A DNA stretch of 5,119 bases from Planctomycetales bacterium (GTDB lineage: Bacteria > Planctomycetota > Phycisphaerae > SM23-33), in the NCBI GenBank assembly GCA_030631125.1, contig DAOVLS010000218.1, positions 1 to 5,119 on the forward strand. The letters run 5' to 3'. Position 1 is the stretch's first letter. The number at the start of each line of letters is the position of its first letter. A model generated the notes under the pieces. It ran no database searches and was not told where the DNA came from. It was given only the letters and a program-made list of their open reading frames with translations. The position numbers and the translations under genes are program-made. Below are positions 4,736-5,119 of this stretch, piece by piece.

Positions 4736-5119
4736 ATGAAAGTGTCATCACCAACACGCATAATTGACTCACATCAGCACGTTTTCTGGCACGGCAAGGA
4801 CGACGCCGGCCTGGTCGCCAACCTCGACGAACACGGTATCGACAAGGCGACCCTGCTGACATGGTGTATCCATCCGTCAGAAAACGCCTCCGAATATGGG
4901 AGTGCGTTCAATCCAATTTATGACGAACCGGGTTGCAGTCATCCGGGCCTGCCGCTTTCCGACGCCGTCCGGGCAGCCAGACGGTATCCCGACCGTTTCA
5001 TAGTGGGGTACGCGCCTCACCCGCTTGATCCGAACGCGATAAAATACCTGAAGGCAGCCGTTGAGATGTATGACATTCGCGCCTTCGGGGAGTGGAAATG
5101 CCGCCTGTTGCTGGACGAT
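4736..5119 (+). CDS. Amidohydrolase-family TIM-barrel metal hydrolase (N-terminal part, runs off the window)
   Basis: The frame from ATG 4736-4738 stays open for 128 codons to the window edge. Residues 8-18 read RIIDSHQHVFW: the first strand of an Amidohydro_2-type TIM barrel with the metal-binding HxH motif (His13, His15). The next segment LVANLDEHGIDKATLL (27-42) is the typical helix and second strand. RFIVGYAPHPLDPNAIKYL (86-104) followed by IRAFGEWKCRL (114-124) matches the usual sequence of a strand, Pro-containing turn, helix and a GE-x-K strand; Glu119/Lys121 are at the place where the family often has a catalytic or metal-bridging residue. Such enzymes hydrolyse or decarboxylate small organic substrates in the cytoplasm; the substrate is not readable. 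GGAG (4729-4732) is only 3 nt from ATG, a short spacing. It is divergent from the GTPase gene. Confidence 0.88.
   Translation, partial: MKVSSPTRIIDSHQHVFWHGKDDAGLVANLDEHGIDKATLLTWCIHPSENASEYGSAFNPIYDEPGCSHPGLPLSDAVRAARRYPDRFIVGYAPHPLDPNAIKYLKAAVEMYDIRAFGEWKCRLLLDD

Overview
The window looks like chromosomal DNA from a free-living Gram-negative-type bacterium. The mix of a PadR/HAAS membrane pair, a DRG-like TGS GTPase, a small split-barrel flavoprotein, and intergenic spacers packed with short G-rich and palindromic repeats is what I would expect from a Planctomycetota/Phycisphaerae-like genome. That placement is an inference from style, not from a marker gene.

Layout. Bases 1-122 hold the possible tail of a rightward gene that enters from outside the window. 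Four genes then lie on the minus strand; in transcription order they are the DRG-like GTPase (4392-3412), a pyridoxamine 5'-phosphate oxidase-like split-barrel protein (3319-2945), a PadR regulator (2727-2380) and a large HAAS-type membrane protein (2383-176). The last two overlap by 4 nt (ATGA) and form a clear two-gene operon with its own promoter. A rightward TIM-barrel amidohydrolase starts at 4736 and runs off the right edge. It is divergent from the GTPase, with 343 bp between their start codons.

How the parts fit. The centre of interest is the PadR-membrane protein operon. Its predicted promoter (-35 at 2808-2803, -10 at 2784-2779) is overlaid by a 45-bp DNA dyad in which an inner 15-bp palindrome and outer 8-bp arms share one centre at base 2782. 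This is a strong candidate for an autoregulatory PadR operator. The membrane partner has a cytoplasmic HAAS-like domain, one transmembrane helix, a ~340-residue extracytoplasmic region with TPR-like helices, and six further membrane helices. A plausible model is a two-protein switch in which the membrane protein senses outside conditions and modulates PadR.

The spacers hold at least four kinds of repeat: (i) arrays with a GGG tract every 7 nt, found at three places and able in principle to form G-quadruplexes; one of them supplies the last codons and stop of the membrane protein; (ii) an octamer tandem array upstream of the GTPase; (iii) a 64-bp branched inverted-repeat element with ends GGGTGCCATG/CATGGCACCC, with a solitary end at 135-144; (iv) a 78-bp near-perfect palindrome with a nested hairpin in the divergent spacer. 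I saw no CRISPR array, tRNA, rRNA, phage gene or complete transposase.
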